Shown: positions 7,447 through 16,258 of the stretch, one piece after another | Layout: each line of letters opens with the position of its first letter | How positions within the stretch are numbered: the first letter of the stretch is position 1 | DNA from: Mariprofundaceae bacterium | GTDB lineage: Bacteria; Pseudomonadota; Zetaproteobacteria; Mariprofundales; Mariprofundaceae | Assembly (NCBI GenBank): GCA_015488115.1 | Contig: WFOK01000022.1 | Location: 1-36,444 of the forward strand | Direction: 5' to 3' | DNA length: 36,444 nucleotides | Made by a program: the position numbers and the translations under genes | The notes under the pieces: model-generated | The model's input: only the letters and a program-made list of their open reading frames with translations | What the model was told of the DNA's origin: nothing | Databases searched by the model: none

Positions 7447-8442
7447 ATGCGTTCGATTGTCATGAGCCGAATCGGCGGTCCCGAGGTTCTTGTCGAGATG
7501 GATGTCGAGACGCCCCGGCCGGGGCCGGGCGAGGTCTTGGTGCGCGTCATGGCCGCCGGGGTCAATCCCATTGATACGAAATTGCGTGCCCGGGGACTTT
7601 ATTTCGGCGAGCCTCCAGCCATCCTGGGCTGCGATGGCGCGGGCATCGTCGTGAAGGTTGGCGAAGGGGTCAGCCGTTTCAGCGAGGGCGATGCCGTCTA
7701 TTACTGTTTTGGCGGGCTTGGCCAGGCCAGCGGCAATTATGCCGAGTATGCCAGCGTTCCCGAGGCGTTTGTCGCACGCAAGCCTGAACGCCTGGACTTC
7801 ACGGAGGCCGCCGCGGCGCCCCTGGTGCTGATCACGGCCTGGGAGGCCCTGTTTGATCGCGCCCGCATGCGGGCAGGGCAGCGCGTGTTCGTGCAGGCGG
7901 GTGCTGGCGGTGTTGGTCATGTGGCTGTCCAGTTGGCGCGCATTGCAGGTTGCTGCGTGGCGACAAGCGTGGGCGATGAAGCCAAGGCGCAACTGGCAGA
8001 GGAGCTGGGCGCCGAATGCATCATCCGGTACCGGGAGCGGGATGTCGCGGAGGCCTTGCTAGAGTGGACGCATGGGGAAGGCGTGGACATCGCACTGGAT
8101 GTCGTCGGGGGTCCGGCGTTCGCCGGGCTGGCGCCTGCGATCCGTGTCTATGGAGACCTGGTGACCCTGCTGCAAGTGCCGGATGATACGGACTGGAAGA
8201 CCCTGCGGATGCGCAACATCCGCATCAGCCAGGAACTCATGCTGACGCCGATGGTGCTTGGTCTTGAACAGGCAGCGCGCCATCACGGGAAGATTCTGGC
8301 GCAATGTGCCGAATGGTTCGATGATGGAAGGCTGCGCATCGAGCTTGCGGACGTGCTGCCGCTGGCGGAAGCGGCCGAAGCGCACCGTCGCATCGAGGCA
8401 GGCCATATGCGCGGCAAGCTCGTCTTGCAGGTTGCAGGCTAG
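7447..8442 (+). CDS. Zinc-independent quinone oxidoreductase-type medium-chain dehydrogenase
   Basis: This 331-residue MDR-superfamily enzyme is probably an NADPH:quinone or enone reductase. It has the N-terminal GroES-like fold (GPEVLVEMDVETPRPGPGEV, AAGVNPIDTKLRARG) and the nucleotide-binding VFVQAGAGGVGHVAVQLARIAG at ~150-175. The cysteine cluster of the structural zinc site is absent, as in QOR proteins. The frame opens at 7420, but ATG 7447 has a strong GGGAGGAAGC Shine-Dalgarno and gives the typical M-R-S-I-V-M start, so I use it. It is a single gene divergent from cimA. Its stop shares the sequence CTAG with the stop of the converging ftsH. Like OYE in region 1 it could remove reactive carbonyls or quinones, but there is no physical link to that operon. 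Confidence 0.9.
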   Translation: MRSIVMSRIGGPEVLVEMDVETPRPGPGEVLVRVMAAGVNPIDTKLRARGLYFGEPPAILGCDGAGIVVKVGEGVSRFSEGDAVYYCFGGLGQASGNYAEYASVPEAFVARKPERLDFTEAAAAPLVLITAWEALFDRARMRAGQRVFVQAGAGGVGHVAVQLARIAGCCVATSVGDEAKAQLAEELGAECIIRYRERDVAEALLEWTHGEGVDIALDVVGGPAFAGLAPAIRVYGDLVTLLQVPDDTDWKTLRMRNIRISQELMLTPMVLGLEQAARHHGKILAQCAEWFDDGRLRIELADVLPLAEAAEAHRRIEAGHMRGKLVLQVAG

Positions 8443-10298
8443 TCCCGTGTCCGGGTTTTCGGGCGCTCGTCGCAGGCGTTCCGCAGCTCGCGCGTCAGCT
8501 CCTTCAGTTGATCTTCCTCCAGCGTTTCACTGCGCAGCAGTTCCTGGGCGCAGCGCTCGAGCACGTCGCGGTTCGTTTCCAGAATGCGGGTCGCGCAGTC
8601 GAACTGCCGGGCAATGATCCGGCGAACGGCCTCGTCGATTTTGCGCGCGGTTTCCTCGCTGAAGCGCGGGCCCGAGCCAAATGCAAGCTCTTGCTGTTTG
8701 CCGAGAAAGCCCTGCTGTGATTCGTCGTAGACGACAAAGCCGAGATCTTCATCCATGCCGTAACGCATGACCATGTCCCGCGCCGTATCGGTTGCCTTGG
8801 CCAAGTCGTCGGCGGCGCCCGTCGAGAGGTGACCGAACACGAGCTGCTCGGCCGCCCGGCCCCCGAGCAGGACGCTGATCTTGTTCTGCAGTTCCTCCCG
8901 CGTCATGAGGTAGCGGTCTTCGGTCGGGCGCTGGATCGTGTATCCGAGTGCCCCGATGCCGCGAGGGATGATGGAAACCTTGTGCACGGGATCCGTGCCC
9001 GGCAAGGCCATGGCCACCAGGGCATGGCCCATTTCATGGTAGGCCACGACCCGGCGCTCCTTCTCGCCGAGCACGCGGTTTTTCTTTTCCAGGCCAGCAA
9101 TCAGGCGTTCGATGGCTCGTGTGAAATGCGCCATGGACACGGCCTCGGCATTTTCGCGCGTGGCAAGCAGCGCGGCCTCGTTGACCAGGTTTTCCAGGTC
9201 TGCTCCGGAAAAGCCCGTGGTCAGGGCGGCGATCTTGCCGGCATCGACATCGTCCGCAAGCCTGATGCGTTGCATGTGCACCTTCAGGATCGCTTCGCGT
9301 CCAGGCTTGTCCGGCCGGTCGACGAGCACCTGGCGGTCGAATCTGCCGGCGCGGAGCAGGGCCGGATCCAGGATTTCCGGCCGGTTCGTGGCCGCAAGGA
9401 TCACGAGCCCGGAAGACGGGTCGAAGCCGTCCATTTCCACGAGCAACTGATTGAGCGTCTGTTCCCTTTCGTCGTGGCCTCCGATCGGCCCACCGGCGGC
9501 CCGGGAGCGTCCGAGGGCATCGAGTTCGTCAATGAAGATGATGGCCGGGGCGTGCTTGCGCGCCTGCTCAAACAGGTCGCGCACGCGCGCAGCGCCGACG
9601 CCGACGAACATTTCGACGAATTCGGAGCCGGAAATCGAGAAGAACGGCACGCCGGCCTCGCCCGCGACGGCCTTGGCCAACAACGTCTTGCCGGTTCCGG
9701 GTGGGCCCACGAGCAGCACGCCCTTTGGAATGCGCGCGCCCAGGCGACCCCAGCGCTGCGGGTTTTTCAGAAACTCGACGACTTCCTGGAGTTCCTGCTT
9801 GGCCTCATCGACGCCGGCCACGTCGTCGAAGCTCACGCCGGTATCCTTTTCGACGAACACCTTGGCACGGCTCTTGCCGATGGAAACAAAGCCGCCGCCA
9901 AGCCCCTGCTTTTCGGCCATGCGGCGTACGAAAAACAGCCAGATGCCGAAGAAGATCAGCGTGGGCGCCAGCCAGGACAGCACGTTTTCAAGGAAATGGC
10001 TTTCAATGAGTCGGGTATAGGTCACGCCGTACTTGTCGAGAAACTCGATGAGCTGCGGCTCGACCCGGGCGGAAACCACGACCTTCAGGCGGTCCTCGCT
10101 TTCCTTCAGCTTGCCGGTGATATAATCCTCGGTGATCACGACCTCGTCGATCTTGCCTTCCTTCAGGTACTGCTCAAACTGACTGAACGGCACGGTCTGG
10201 CTTTCGGTCATCGACGAGATCAGCCATTGCTGGATGAAGAAGATCGCGATCATGGCGAGAAGAAGGTAGCCGAAATTGATCTGGGCCTGCTTGTTCAT
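8439..10298 (-). CDS. ftsH: Membrane-bound ATP-dependent zinc metalloprotease FtsH (second-type paralogue)
   Basis: This 619-residue AAA protease has two N-terminal membrane helices (~9-26 and ~105-124) around a periplasmic domain. The AAA module has Walker A GPPGTGKT (~198-205), pore motif MFVGVGAAR, Walker [12 protein letters not shown] and SRH with arginine fingers ([12 protein letters not shown]). The zinc protease site is HEMGH at ~421-425. Most FtsH proteins have HEAGH; the zinc ligands and catalytic Glu are intact here. It degrades misfolded or regulatory membrane proteins. ATG 10298 gives [15 protein letters not shown] at 10319, overlapping the upstream stop and with AGAGGA at good spacing, is an alternative start. 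It forms an operon with the upstream Do-type protease, suggesting joint envelope quality control. The usual rrmJ-ftsH-folP context is absent, so this is probably not the only FtsH. Confidence 0.95.
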   Translation of the reverse strand: MNKQAQINFGYLLLAMIAIFFIQQWLISSMTESQTVPFSQFEQYLKEGKIDEVVITEDYITGKLKESEDRLKVVVSARVEPQLIEFLDKYGVTYTRLIESHFLENVLSWLAPTLIFFGIWLFFVRRMAEKQGLGGGFVSIGKSRAKVFVEKDTGVSFDDVAGVDEAKQELQEVVEFLKNPQRWGRLGARIPKGVLLVGPPGTGKTLLAKAVAGEAGVPFFSISGSEFVEMFVGVGAARVRDLFEQARKHAPAIIFIDELDALGRSRAAGGPIGGHDEREQTLNQLLVEMDGFDPSSGLVILAATNRPEILDPALLRAGRFDRQVLVDRPDKPGREAILKVHMQRIRLADDVDAGKIAALTTGFSGADLENLVNEAALLATRENAEAVSMAHFTRAIERLIAGLEKKNRVLGEKERRVVAYHEMGHALVAMALPGTDPVHKVSIIPRGIGALGYTIQRPTEDRYLMTREELQNKISVLLGGRAAEQLVFGHLSTGAADDLAKATDTARDMVMRYGMDEDLGFVVYDESQQGFLGKQQELAFGSGPRFSEETARKIDEAVRRIIARQFDCATRILETNRDVLERCAQELLRSETLEEDQLKELTRELRNACDERPKTRTRD

Positions 10299-10315
10299 GT
10301 TCCCCCCGTCCTGGT

Positions 10316-11443
10316 TCAATGCATGGTCCTCTTTTGCGGATTGGCCAGCACGATTTCAAGCTCGCGCGTTTGGCCGTCGCGCCAGACCCGCAGGACCACC
10401 GCATCGCCGATGTGCCGCTTGGACAGCAGACGTTCAAGATCACGCACGGTGTCCAGCGGGGCGCCATCGAGTTCCAGCAGGATATCGCCCGGTACGATCG
10501 AGCCGTCCCATGCCAGGCGGGCCGGCAGCAGACCGGCCTCGGCTGCCGGCGAGCCATGGGCTGTCTTCAGCACCAGCAGGCCATGCTCGAGTCCGAGACG
10601 CTTGCGGACAAGCGCAGAGATCCGGTCATCGCTGCCAATGCCCAGCCAGGGACGGATGACGCGTCCGTAGGCGATCAGCTCCGGCACGACGGCATTGACC
10701 TGGTCCGATGGAATCGCAAAGCCGATGCCGGCATAGGCCCCGGAGGGCGAGTAGATGGCCGTGTTGACGCCGATCAGGCGTCCGGCCGAATCCAGCAGGG
10801 GGCCACCCGAATTGCCGGGGTTGATGGCTGCATCGGTCTGGATGAGATGGTCGATGGTCCGCCCGTTCGCAGCCAGGCTGCGGTCCAGTGCGGAGACAAT
10901 CCCCGTGGTCAGCGTATGATCGAGACCGAAGGGGTTGCCGATCGCGAATACCTTCTGACCGACCTTCAGGTTGGCGCTTTCACCCAACGGGATCGGTGGC
11001 GGCGGGTCAAACGGCACATTGATGCGCAGGACGGCCAGGTCATGTTCGGGACTGGCTCCCACCAGCACGGCCGCATAGGCGCGTCCATCGGCCAGGCGGA
11101 TCGTGGCCTTGGAGGCGCCGCGAATGACATGAAAGTTCGTGACAACATGGCCTTCGCGATCCCAGATGAAGCCTGATCCCGTGCCCTTCCTCGTCTGAAA
11201 CACCATGCGGGTCCAGGGGTCCACGACTTCCGCCGTGGTGGAGATGAACACGACAGACGGGCTGACTGCCTCGAAGATGGCGATCGTGGTTTGTTCATCC
11301 TCGGCCAGGCTGCCGCGAGGCGTCACGGTCCGGGGTTCGGGCTCCGGCGTGATCAGCAGGGGCCGAAGCCAGTAGCCGGTTGCGGCCGCAACCAGAACCA
11401 GCAAGACTAGGGTCATGAGTCTGACGCGCATGACTCGTACCAT
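10316..11443 (-). CDS. Membrane-anchored Do/DegS-type serine protease with PDZ domain
   Basis: The product is about 375 residues: one N-terminal hydrophobic segment (signal anchor, ~8-25), a trypsin-like S1C protease domain and a single C-terminal PDZ domain. The catalytic triad is visible as His in TNFHVI, Asp in EHDLAVL and Ser in INPGNSGGPLLDSAG. The PDZ region includes GSPAAEAGLLPA and PGDILLELDGAPL. One PDZ and an uncleaved anchor resemble DegS rather than DegP, so it probably acts at the periplasmic face of the inner membrane. The frame opens further upstream. Candidate starts are ATG 11458, 11443 and 11431; 11443 has the least weak ribosome site, and the choice does not affect the anchor. 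ftsH follows within 17 nt or overlaps, so the two are co-expressed. Confidence 0.9.
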   Translation of the reverse strand: MVRVMRVRLMTLVLLVLVAAATGYWLRPLLITPEPEPRTVTPRGSLAEDEQTTIAIFEAVSPSVVFISTTAEVVDPWTRMVFQTRKGTGSGFIWDREGHVVTNFHVIRGASKATIRLADGRAYAAVLVGASPEHDLAVLRINVPFDPPPPIPLGESANLKVGQKVFAIGNPFGLDHTLTTGIVSALDRSLAANGRTIDHLIQTDAAINPGNSGGPLLDSAGRLIGVNTAIYSPSGAYAGIGFAIPSDQVNAVVPELIAYGRVIRPWLGIGSDDRISALVRKRLGLEHGLLVLKTAHGSPAAEAGLLPARLAWDGSIVPGDILLELDGAPLDTVRDLERLLSKRHIGDAVVLRVWRDGQTRELEIVLANPQKRTMH

Positions 11444-11540
11444 GCCGGCCTGACCCATGGCGTCAAGCGGCGCGTGCGCTGCCGGGTGTCGGCAGCTTGT
11501 GCCTGGTCGTCGGGTGCTCGTTGCGGAAAGGAGGGGCATC

Positions 11541-12101
11541 GTGAGTGTGTATTTTGATCGTAGAAACTGGGTGGACTCCTATATCGGATCCCTGCGGTGC
11601 CTGCTGATGCATCCGGGATCGTTCTATGCCGGTCTGCCCGAGGCGCATGATTATGTGAACAGCCTGTGGTTTCTGATCATCACCGTGAGCGTGCCGACCC
11701 TGGTCATTGCCGCCGGAACCCTGGGGGTTTCGCTGTTTCTGGCGCCGATGTTCTGGCTGTTCGTGGTCATGGGCACCTGGCTGTGGGCCGTTTATCTGCG
11801 TTGGGTCTTGCGTGTTTTCGCGAAGAAGGAAGTCCGAACCGCTCATGCGTTCGAGATCTGTGCCTATGCCAATGCACCGCTGTTGCTGGCATGGGTGCCG
11901 CTGGTCAACGCCGTGGTGGGCATCTGGTCCTTCGTGCTCATGTGGCTTGGGCTTACGCGCAACCTGGGCCTCGGTAGCGGCATGGCCCTTGCCATTCTGC
12001 TGGTTCCGTTTTTGATCATGACTTTGAGCGGAGGCGTGCTGCTTGCCCTGCTGGGCACCTATGCGGTCCAGAATGGCATGACCCCTCCCGACATCCTCTG
12101 A
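11541..12101 (+). CDS. Yip1-family integral membrane protein
   Basis: This 186-residue membrane protein has about five hydrophobic helices. It carries the layout of bacterial Yip1-domain proteins: an N-terminal soluble part with a HPGSFYAGLPE-like motif, then multiple helices with a HAFEICAYANAPLLLAWVP segment. The function in bacteria is unknown; these proteins are often envelope-associated. The frame opens at 11457, but GTG 11541 is preceded by AGGAGG at 7-nt spacing and removes an unconvincing Arg/Ala-rich lead, so I use it. It is divergent from the Do-type protease and sits just ahead of rnpB. Confidence 0.8.
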   Translation: MSVYFDRRNWVDSYIGSLRCLLMHPGSFYAGLPEAHDYVNSLWFLIITVSVPTLVIAAGTLGVSLFLAPMFWLFVVMGTWLWAVYLRWVLRVFAKKEVRTAHAFEICAYANAPLLLAWVPLVNAVVGIWSFVLMWLGLTRNLGLGSGMALAILLVPFLIMTLSGGVLLALLGTYAVQNGMTPPDIL

Positions 12102-12130
12102 TGGTGGTGTAAATCCGGCTGCCGAGGGTG

Positions 12131-12136
12131 TATCCT
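12131..12136 (+). promoter_or_regulatory. -10 element of the predicted rnpB promoter
   Basis: TATCCT lies 8 nt upstream of the first base of the RNase P RNA P1 helix, the spacing expected for a -10 box. The -35 at 17-bp spacing (TGTAAA, 12108-12113) is poor. The element overlaps nothing coding and follows the Yip1 stop by 29 nt. Confidence 0.4.
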
Positions 12137-12144
12137 TCAGGCGT

Positions 12145-12509
<365 letters not shown>

Positions 12510-12557
12510 CTCAATGACCTGACGGCATGCAAACGCCCGAGGCTTGGAGGTTTCCCC

Positions 12558-13022
12558 ATGAGCATCAGTTTCTCGGACGCGGTCAAGGCCAAACAATTGC
12601 GAGAGTTTTTCGCCCGGCACGGCAGGGTGTTCATTGTGGTCAACGCGACGAGCGAGGATGTGAAGGTTCCGCCCCATCTGATGGGCGATCCGGCATTGCG
12701 TCTCGTGCTGAATCAACGCATGCCCCAGCCGATCCATATCCGTGATGATGCGCTGGTGTCCGATTTTTCATTCGGCGGGCAGGTTTTTTCCTGTCGCATT
12801 CCCATGCATGCCATCTGGGCCGTTTATCTGCCCGAAGGGGATCTGGATCAGGGTATCGTCTGGGAGGAGGATGTGCCCGAGATCATTCGGGCTGCTGTCG
12901 AGGAGGCGCGTGGGCACGAGAGCCATGAGGAGGGCCGCGCAGATGCGCATGAGGCATCCACGGACGACGCCGATGCGCCCTCCGGCGGGCGACGGGTGCG
13001 GCATCTCAGGGTGATCAAGTGA
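12558..13022 (+). CDS. sspB: ClpXP adaptor SspB (stringent starvation protein B)
   Basis: This 154-residue protein tethers ssrA-tagged and other substrates to ClpXP. The folded SspB domain covers ~1-115 (RVFIVVNATSEDVKVPPHLM, LVLNQRMPQPIHIRDDAL, SFGGQVFSCRIPMHAIWAVY). An acidic, His-rich disordered linker follows, and the last residues HLRVIK match the ClpX-binding tail (LRVVK in E. coli). ATG 12558 has GGAGG eight bases upstream; the longer frame runs into rnpB and is rejected. In many proteobacteria sspB follows sspA, whereas here it follows rnpB and is coupled by GTGA overlap to a small exported protein. Confidence 0.95.
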   Translation: MSISFSDAVKAKQLREFFARHGRVFIVVNATSEDVKVPPHLMGDPALRLVLNQRMPQPIHIRDDALVSDFSFGGQVFSCRIPMHAIWAVYLPEGDLDQGIVWEEDVPEIIRAAVEEARGHESHEEGRADAHEASTDDADAPSGGRRVRHLRVIK

Positions 13023-13315
13023 GCAGGACGCAATACCTGGCGTTGGTGGGGCTGCTCGCGTGCGCCGGCGAGGCCGGTGCGGCCGAATACGAATTGCTGC
13101 TTGAGCGCCAGGCGGAATTGGCCGAGCAGGTGTTGTTCGAGCAGGATCTGCGCAGGGACGCAAGGGTTGGGGTCATTCCCGTCGAGCTGTCCGGTGGGCG
13201 CCAGCGCTACCGCATCATCATGGATGAGGGCAGGGCGGCCGAGTTGGGTTACTGGCTGCAGGCTCACGGGTTTCATGTGCAGGCGACCGATAACGGCTGG
13301 AGGGTCTTCCCCTGA
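13019..13315 (+). CDS. Small exported protein, function unknown
   Basis: The 98-residue product starts at a GTG that overlaps the sspB stop as GTGA. Residues 1-22 form a plausible Sec signal peptide (LALVGLLACAGEAGAAEYE, likely cut after AGA), leaving a periplasmic domain of ~76 residues. It has an alternating Glu/Leu helix and a short C-terminal beta-like part (RYRIIMDEGRAAELGYWLQ, GWRVFP). I do not recognise the family. The C-terminal part is vaguely like a small SPOR or ferredoxin-like fold, but this is not enough for a call. Coupling to sspB suggests co-expression only. Confidence 0.7.
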   Translation: MSRTQYLALVGLLACAGEAGAAEYELLLERQAELAEQVLFEQDLRRDARVGVIPVELSGGRQRYRIIMDEGRAAELGYWLQAHGFHVQATDNGWRVFP

Positions 13316-13361
13316 CATGGCTGGCAAAGCATCTGCTTCTGGAGCCTGATGGCCCTTGTCC

Positions 13362-13916
13362 ATGAACCGCGTCCTGAACCTTCCCAACCTGCTGACCCTG
13401 GCGCGCATGCTGCTGACGCCCTTCATCGTCTATGCCATCCTCGAACAGCAGCCCGAGCTTGCGCTTCTGTTCATGATCGCCGCGGGCATGACGGACATGC
13501 TCGATGGCGCCATTGCGCGCATGTTCAACCAGCGGACGGTCGTGGGGGCCTATATGGACCCCCTGGCCGACAAGCTGATGCTGATCAGCGCCATTGTGAC
13601 CCTTTATGCCATGGGACAGGTGCCGCTTTATCTTTTTCTGGCCATTGTCTTCCGCGACATTGTCATCATCCTGGGCGCCATTGCCTACGAGATTGTGACC
13701 CGCAAGCTTACGATGGCCCCGACGCTGACTTCCAAGATCACGACGTTCTTTCAGATCACGCTCGTGCTTTCGGTGCTGGTTCAGATGGGATGGGGCATCA
13801 TGCCGGACTGGCTCATGCTTGGCCTGGAATGGATGACCTTCGCATTTACGGTGTTTTCCGGCATTCAGTACATGGTGGTCTGGATGGGCAAGGCGCTCAA
13901 TGACGAGACCTCATGA
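13362..13916 (+). CDS. pgsA: CDP-alcohol phosphatidyltransferase, probably phosphatidylglycerophosphate synthase
   Basis: This 184-residue inner-membrane enzyme of phospholipid synthesis transfers a phosphatidyl group from CDP-diacylglycerol to glycerol-3-phosphate. The family signature D-x2-D-G-x2-A-R-x8-G-x3-D-x3-D is complete (TDMLDGAIARMFNQ then GAYMDPLADK). The N-terminus NRVLNLPNLLTLARMLLTPF is also typical, and about five hydrophobic segments follow. ATG 13362 matches the family start; a TTG two codons earlier is possible. Its stop overlaps the next start as ATGA. Related CDP-alcohol transferases (for example cardiolipin-type) cannot be excluded from sequence alone. Confidence 0.88.
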   Translation: MNRVLNLPNLLTLARMLLTPFIVYAILEQQPELALLFMIAAGMTDMLDGAIARMFNQRTVVGAYMDPLADKLMLISAIVTLYAMGQVPLYLFLAIVFRDIVIILGAIAYEIVTRKLTMAPTLTSKITTFFQITLVLSVLVQMGWGIMPDWLMLGLEWMTFAFTVFSGIQYMVVWMGKALNDETS

Positions 13917-14650
13917 TGCAGGTCCAGCGTCTTAAGCTGAATCTGCCTGCGCATCGCGCCTACAGTTCCTGGGTGCGCCATCCAGGTGTTGAGCAGGCCT
14001 GCAACCGTCTTGGCTTGTGGCTGGTGCAGGGCGGCATGCTCTGGCTGTGCTCGCGCGGGGTTGCTGGCAAGACGCATTTGCTGCAGATGCTGGCGGCGGA
14101 TCACGCTGCGCTCGGCCTGCATACCGTGGCGCGCATGGATCCCCGGGCGCCCTATGTGCAGGTCAATGAATGGGCTCAGTTCCTGATGCCGAGCGCGTTC
14201 TGGGCCATCGACGTGCCTGCGGGGCAGGTGCATCGCGCCTCGATGCTTGCGCTTTTCCATCTGATCGAACGGGCCCGCGTCCTGGGCAGGCCGCTGCTGA
14301 TTTCCTGGCGCGTCCGCATCGATGACGCGCTGCCGAGAGAGCTTGGCTCCCGTCTGGCGGGCATGCTCGAGCGCGTGGACATCGCTCCTCCGCCGGATGA
14401 TGCGTGGCTTCGGGCCGTCATGCGTTCCATCTGTAATGACATGCAATGGCAGGTCGAGGATCGTGTGCTGGACACGATGCTCAGCCTTTTGCCACGCCGG
14501 CTGGAGGTGATTGCGCCGGCCCTTTGTCATCTCGAGGCCATGTCCCTGGCGCAGCGCAGGCGCCGTCTGAGTCAGGCCTGGGTCAGGGAGACGCTGGGTG
14601 CATGGCTGCAGCGCCGCTCAGATCAGGGTGAGTTGGCAGTTTGCGACTGA
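13913..14650 (+). CDS. hda: Hda-like DnaA-homologous replication regulator
   Basis: This 245-residue protein is a DnaA-type AAA+ domain without the DNA-binding domain IV. In E. coli, Hda with the beta clamp stimulates ATP hydrolysis by DnaA to stop re-initiation. Visible landmarks are a P-loop (CSRGVAGKTHLLQML, ~46-60), a sensor I region (RPLLISWRVRID), an arginine-finger box (LGSRLAGMLERVD) and a sensor II-like RRLEVIAPALCHLEAMSL. The Walker B area (FWAIDVPAGQV) lacks the usual second acidic residue, and the N-terminal clamp-binding motif is only weakly recognisable (KLNLP). ATG 13913 overlaps the pgsA stop. Its last 28 nt overlap the end of the converging trmFO. I infer an Hda role with possibly altered nucleotide use. 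Confidence 0.8.
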   Translation: MMQVQRLKLNLPAHRAYSSWVRHPGVEQACNRLGLWLVQGGMLWLCSRGVAGKTHLLQMLAADHAALGLHTVARMDPRAPYVQVNEWAQFLMPSAFWAIDVPAGQVHRASMLALFHLIERARVLGRPLLISWRVRIDDALPRELGSRLAGMLERVDIAPPPDDAWLRAVMRSICNDMQWQVEDRVLDTMLSLLPRRLEVIAPALCHLEAMSLAQRRRRLSQAWVRETLGAWLQRRSDQGELAVCD

Positions 14651-15987
14651 GCCGTTATCCAGCGCTTCAAATGCTCGAGGGCCCGTTCCGAGATCCGTCG
14701 ACGGCGTTCGTGTCTCGAAAGCCTGCGCCTGGCTTCGTCTGGTGGCGCGGGGGGGAGAAGGCCGAAATTGATGTTCATGGGCTGGAAATCCTCGGCGCGG
14801 GTTCGCGAGATGTGGGCCAGCAATGCCCCATGCGCCGTCGTTTCCGGCGGCGGCGTCGGTGGCTGCCCCCGGCAAAGCCTGGCCAGAAAGAGGCCGGCCA
14901 TCAGGCCCGTGCTTGCTGATTCCACATACCCCTCGACGCCAGTGATCTGGCCGGCGAACAGGATGCGCGGGTCCTTCTTCAGCCTGAGCGTGCCGTCCAG
15001 CAGGACGGGGGATTTGATGAAGGTATTGCGGTGCAGGCTGCCGAGCCGGAAAAACTCGGCCTTTTCAAGTCCCGGAATCATGCGGAACACGCGTTTCTGG
15101 GCGCCGTAGGTCATCTTTGTCTGGAAGCCGACCATGTTCAGCAGGTTTCCCAGCCGATTGTCCCGACGCAATTGAACGACCGCATGGGGGATCTTCCCCG
15201 TGCGGGGATCCTCCAGGCCGACGGGCTTCATCGGCCCGAAACGCGGTGTGTCGCGCCCCCGCTCGGCCATTTCCTCGATGGGCATGCAGCCTTCGAAAAA
15301 TGGAATGTTCTCGAAGTCCTTGAACGCCACCTTCTCCGCTTGGATCAGGGCATCGATGAAGGCCTCGTACTGTTCCTTGTTCATCGGACAGTTCAGGTAG
15401 TCTCCCTTGCCTCCATCGCTCACATGCTTGTCATAACGGTTCTTCCAGTAGGCCACGCCCATGTCGATGGTTTCGGCATTCACGACCGGAGCGATGGCAT
15501 CGAAGAAGCTGAGGTGCCGCTCCCCGGTAAGGCGCTGGATGGCTGCATACAGGGCATCCGAGGTCAGTGGCCCGGACGCGACGAGCACGAAGCCTTGTTC
15601 GGGAATGCTGGATACCTCCTCGTGGATCAGTTCGATGAGGGGCTCACGCTGCAGGGCCTCGGAGACCAGTTCGGAGAATTGTTCGCGATCCACAGCCAGC
15701 GCCGTTCCGGCGGGGATCCTTGAACGGTCGGCGCAATGCATGATCAGGGATCCCAGCATGCGCATTTCCTCATGCAGCAGGCCGACGGCATTTTCCAGAT
15801 GGTCGGCGCGGAACGTGTTAGAACAGACGAGTTCGGCGCACTTGCCCGTCTTGTGGGCCGGCGTCATCTTCACCGGCCGCATTTCATACAGGCGCACCGG
15901 GATGCCCCTGCGGGCAAGCTGCCAAGCGGCTTCACTGCCGGCCAGTCCGGCGCCGATGATGGTGACGGGAGAGTCTGAAGCATGCAT
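14623..15987 (-). CDS. trmFO: TrmFO, folate/FAD-dependent tRNA (uracil-54-C5) methyltransferase
   Basis: The 454-residue protein makes ribothymidine 54 in tRNA using 5,10-methylenetetrahydrofolate and FADH2, unlike SAM-dependent TrmA. The N-terminal FAD site VTIIGAGLAGSEAAWQLARR (~8-27) is followed by the family hallmarks YEMRPVKMTPAHKTGKCAEL, VCSNTFRADHLENAVGLL, YLNCPMNKEQYEAF, FEGCMPIEEMAERGRDTPRF and FAGQITGVEGYVESASTGL. Length and motifs are complete, so it is probably active. It converges on hda with a 28-nt overlap of the 3' ends. The 271-bp gap upstream must carry its promoter. Confidence 0.96.
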   Translation of the reverse strand: MHASDSPVTIIGAGLAGSEAAWQLARRGIPVRLYEMRPVKMTPAHKTGKCAELVCSNTFRADHLENAVGLLHEEMRMLGSLIMHCADRSRIPAGTALAVDREQFSELVSEALQREPLIELIHEEVSSIPEQGFVLVASGPLTSDALYAAIQRLTGERHLSFFDAIAPVVNAETIDMGVAYWKNRYDKHVSDGGKGDYLNCPMNKEQYEAFIDALIQAEKVAFKDFENIPFFEGCMPIEEMAERGRDTPRFGPMKPVGLEDPRTGKIPHAVVQLRRDNRLGNLLNMVGFQTKMTYGAQKRVFRMIPGLEKAEFFRLGSLHRNTFIKSPVLLDGTLRLKKDPRILFAGQITGVEGYVESASTGLMAGLFLARLCRGQPPTPPPETTAHGALLAHISRTRAEDFQPMNINFGLLPPAPPDEARRRLSRHERRRRISERALEHLKRWITAQSQTANSP

Positions 15988-16258
15988 GGCGCAAGCCTAG
16001 CCCGGACTTTTCATGATGACCATGCGCCGGGATTTAATTTATAGAAATGCCGAAACACAAAAAGGGGTGCATCGGAATTGAAGATGAACACCTTGCATTA
16101 CGTGGTGCCTGGCCTGTCTGCGCGAACCATAGCGACGGCCATGCTTCTTGCCTGCATGCGCGCCCCGACCTCGCTCATCCCGCGCCATCCATCCGCGATC
16201 AGATGAAAAACCGGTCAAGCGATGGACTTGGGGCAGGTAGATCGTTGCCGTGAGCGAT
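15988..16258. other. Gene-free spacer with an AT-rich promoter-like patch
   Basis: Between the trmFO start and the end of the DUF3617 gene no convincing gene is seen. An AT-rich patch near 16032-16050, read leftward, offers -10-like hexamers (TATAAA, TTAAAT) with only a weak TTGTGT -35, and is the likely trmFO promoter. A rightward 40-codon frame at 16084-16206 has a hydrophobic stretch ending in LLAC but is not well supported as a gene. Confidence 0.4.

Noticed and set aside
8829-10670. Plus-strand open frame of 613 codons
   Set aside because: Antisense to ftsH and the Do-type protease, composition typical of a shadow frame.
13349-13903. 184-codon frame overlapping pgsA in another phase
   Set aside because: His/Arg/Gly-rich, no motifs; pgsA in the other frame has the full CDP-alcohol transferase signature.
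16084-16206. Possible 40-residue lipoprotein (hydrophobic stretch ending LLAC)
   Set aside because: Weak ribosome site, poor n-region, no homology seen; kept only as a note.
16047-16253. 68-codon plus-strand frame between trmFO and the DUF3617 gene
   Set aside because: No ribosome site and no protein-like pattern; overlaps the AT-rich promoter patch.
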